Source of the DNA: Mycobacteriales bacterium
Lineage (GTDB): Bacteria > Actinomycetota > Actinomycetes > DATLTS01
Assembly: GCA_035533475.1 (NCBI GenBank)
Contig: DATLTS010000059.1
Coordinates: 1-64,000 of the forward strand
Direction of reading: 5' to 3'
DNA length: 64,000 bases
The notes under the pieces were generated by a model. The model saw only the letters and a program-made list of their open reading frames with translations. It was not told the DNA's origin and did no database searches. The position numbers and the translations under genes are program-made. Every line of letters starts with the position of its first letter. The stretch's first letter is position 1. Of the stretch, positions 62,051 to 64,000 are shown one piece after another.

Positions 62051-63558
62051 CACAACGTCCGTATTCGAACTCGGACGTAGCGAACAGGTCGTCGAACGGT
62101 GGCCGGTACTCCACGGCGTGGATCCGGCGGCCGCGACGGTGATTGTCTCGAAGACGGCGTTGTTGAACAGCCGCCGGGTGCGTTCCTCCGCGCTGGAGTA
62201 GGCGGTGGCGCAGTTGCCGGCGAAGCGGATGGCGAGGTCGAGGATCTCCTGCCATGCGGTGAGGCTGGCGTCGAGGTCGGCGAGCTGGGCTTGGATGCGG
62301 TCGATGTCGGCGCCGACGCGTTCCTGTTCGCGCTTGAGCACGGTCAGGTCGATGGCGTTGGCGTAGTAGGCGTCGAGGATCTTGCGCCGTTCGGCTTCGG
62401 CTTCGGCGAGGGCGCGGGTTGCGAACTCGCGCTGAGCGGCGCGGTCGTGCTGGCGGTGCGTGATCTCGGTTTGCAGATCCGCGCGGAGCCGGTCGACCCA
62501 GGCGGGTGGTAGCTCGACTTGGCGGTAGAGGTTGATGATCTCGGTTTCCAGCCGGTCCGCGGGGACGTAGGCCTCCCGGAAGCCGGTCGGGGCGCGGCTG
62601 CCTTTCTGGCCGAGGCAGTAGAAGTAGATGTAGGTGCCCTTGCTGACCTGGATCGACAGCGCCCGGGCGCAGACGGCGCAGCCGAGCAGGCCCTTGCGGT
62701 AGTGGTTGTACTTGCGGTTGCGGATGCCGCGCACCGCGCGGGCGGCGAGCAGCGCTTGGACGCGGCGGAAGGTGTCGCGGTCGATCAGCGGCTCGCGCTG
62801 CCCGGCGTCTTCGACGCCGTCCCATTCGACGATGCCGGCGTAGGCCTTGTTCGCCAGCAGGTGCGCGACGCCGGTGACCCCGAGCGGCTTGGGCGGGTAG
62901 TCGCGGCGGCCAAGGTTGCGCAGCCCGCGGCGGGCCAGCTCGTCGACGAGGCTGTCCAGGGTGTACTCGCCGGTCAGGTAGAGCTCGAACGCGAGCTTGA
63001 CGAGGGGCGCCCGGTCGGGGTCGATCTCCATCCGGCAGATCCGCCGGCCGGCGATGGTCTCCCGCACGTTGCGGTAGCCGAGCGGGGCGGCGTGCGGGTA
63101 GCCACCCTGCTTGGCCTTCTGGCCCATGCCCTTGCGGACCTCGGCGGCCAGGTTCGCCGAGTAGAACTCGGCCATCAGCGCGTGGATGCCTTCGACCAGC
63201 CGGCCGGAGGCGGTCTCTTCGATGTTCTCGGTGACGTTGACCAGGGCGACGCCGCGGCGGCGCAGCAGCGGATGGCGACGTGATCTTCCATGTTGCGGGC
63301 CAGCCGGTCGACCTTGTGCACGACGACGGCGTCAAGGTCCCGGTCGTGGGTGACCCGGTCGAGCAGCGCCTGCAGCTGCGGCCGGTCGGCGGAGCGGGCG
63401 GACTCGCCGCGGTCGGAGTACTCGTCGACCACGGTCCAGCCGTGGTCGCGGATGTGGCGCAGGCAAGCCTCCCGTTGGGCGGGTAGCGAGAAGCCTTCCT
63501 CGCCTTCGCCTTTCTCGGCCTGCTCGCGGGAGACCCGCAGGTAGATCACGCAGCGCAT
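62013..63558 (-). pseudogene. Serine recombinase broken by two frameshifts
   Basis: The start at 63558 reads MRCVIYLRVSREQ with the catalytic Ser of serine recombinases. SDRGESARSADRPQLQALL, VVVHKVDRLARN and RNMEDHVAI follow. At about 63268 the frame breaks: LLRRRGVALVNVTENIEE and MAEFYSANLAAEVRKGMGQK continue one frame over, consistent with loss of one base. The recombinase domain, a zinc ribbon (LGCAVCARALS, YFYCLG) and a coiled coil follow to about 62135. A second single-base loss there shifts the end: the true tail GRRIHAVEYRPPFDDLF and ATSEFEYGRCVAPTGFEP lies in the frame ending at 62013, across antisense tRNA-Glu. The uncorrected frame stops at 62048. It is probably inactive unless these are sequencing errors. 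Confidence 0.8.
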
Positions 63559-63563
63559 CGCCC

Positions 63564-63893
63564 TCACCCTCCCCGTTCGGCTGGATCGTCCATGAACGCT
63601 CGATCCGGCCCGGATGGCAAGGGCGGGCCGGGCAGCCGGGACGGGCGGCGCCACCAGTCCCGCGGCGGATCCCAGGACTCGTCCCGGGCGGCGGCGAGCC
63701 GGGCGACCGAGTCGATCGGACGGGGCCAGCCGGCCAGCTCGGCTAGCCGGATCCGGACGTCATCGGTGGCCAACGGCGCCCAAACGGCGTCTGCCGGCCG
63801 GTCGGCGGCCGGGCGGCTGGTGGTGGCCACCGCCAGCCCGGGGCCGGACAGTGCCGCCCGGGCGGCCCGTTCCCGCCGCGCGGTCGGCAACAC
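63564..63893 (-). CDS. Hypothetical protein upstream of the recombinase
   Basis: A 109-residue frame starts at a GTG and stops 5 nt before the recombinase start, so the two would be one transcript. The start is uncertain: the frame is open for about 16 more codons with a hydrophobic LGWAFWLLVVLPT segment, which could be a membrane anchor. The rest is Ala/Arg/Pro-rich with DDVRIRLAELAGWPRPIDSVARLAA. No family recognised. It belongs to the element integrated at tRNA-Glu and may be cargo or a recombinase accessory. Confidence 0.45.
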   Translation of the reverse strand: MLPTARRERAARAALSGPGLAVATTSRPAADRPADAVWAPLATDDVRIRLAELAGWPRPIDSVARLAAARDESWDPPRDWWRRPSRLPGPPLPSGPDRAFMDDPAERGG

Positions 63894-64000
63894 GACGAGC
63901 AGCCAGAACGCCCAGCCGAGCCGGCGGCGGCAGCAAGCTCAGTGACGGTGACTGGCAAGACCTCGAAAGCTACTTAGCGATTCTCGAGCTAGAAGTCGAG

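Overview
This window looks like chromosomal DNA from a high-GC Gram-positive actinobacterium. Base composition is visibly GC-rich throughout. GTG starts and 4-nt GTGA/ATGA overlaps are common, many genes look leaderless, and there are actinobacterial hallmarks: a SARP-type regulator, an LPXTG-anchored exoenzyme, a copper radical oxidase and an ilvB leader attenuator. The order etfB-etfA-(...)-iscS-mnmA-(...)-MetE-like-ligA-(...)-gatC-gatA-gatB-(...)-ilvB-ilvN-ilvC-(...)-serA-(...)-leuB-(...)-gltX follows the conserved block known from Mycobacterium tuberculosis (Rv3029c to Rv2992c). I cannot name genus or species.

Layout. 0.4-4.4 kb: a secreted protein, a nucleotide-sugar pair (nucleotidyltransferase and NAD-dependent dehydratase/epimerase), a Fur-family regulator and a YgfZ-like protein. 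4.5-10.8 kb: a regulator with a C-terminal SARP/BTAD module, a small protein, and a giant secreted LamG/FnIII/VLDTR-repeat protein. 10.9-16.0 kb: an accessory island with a truncated gene remnant, a trypsin-AAA ATPase gene, a divergent HTH gene behind a perfect inverted repeat, a possibly frameshifted partner and a DDE transposase. 16.0-21.6 kb: glycogen breakdown (glgP, glgX) and an alpha/beta hydrolase. 21.7-30.7 kb: enoyl-CoA hydratase, electron-transfer flavoprotein, an AMP-ligase-like protein, cysteine desulfurase, MnmA, an SDR protein and a MetE-like protein. 30.7-39.3 kb: ligA, a membrane GGDEF-EAL protein and gatCAB with a coupled secreted protein. 39.3-43.8 kb: a PucR-type regulator, a galactose-oxidase-like enzyme and a 2-hydroxyacid dehydrogenase. 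43.8-56.5 kb: serine and branched-chain amino acid synthesis (ilvBNC, serA, leuA, leuB, ilvE, cimA). 56.5-61.8 kb: an LPXTG penicillin-acylase homologue, an FAH-family protein and gltX. 61.9-64.0 kb: tRNA-Gln and tRNA-Glu, then a decayed serine recombinase running into the tRNA-Glu gene, marking the start of an integrated element that leaves the window.

The branched-chain amino acid genes have a common regulatory logic. Three of their transcription units open with a tiny leader ORF rich in codons for the cognate amino acid: Ile-Val-Val-Ile before ilvB, four consecutive Leu before leuA, and Ile-Ser-Ile-Ile before cimA. Two of the three leaders are followed by a hairpin with a T-run. At about fourteen starts (these leaders included) a TANNNT-like -10 box lies 6-9 nt from the start codon, so leaderless initiation appears widespread.

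Other notable features are an intergenic repeat sharing CCGCCCACTCG at two distant loci (25.9 and 47.4 kb) and near-identical 282-bp FnIII repeats. Single-base frame breaks were found only in accessory genes. All positions were read by eye, and no database or folding program was used.
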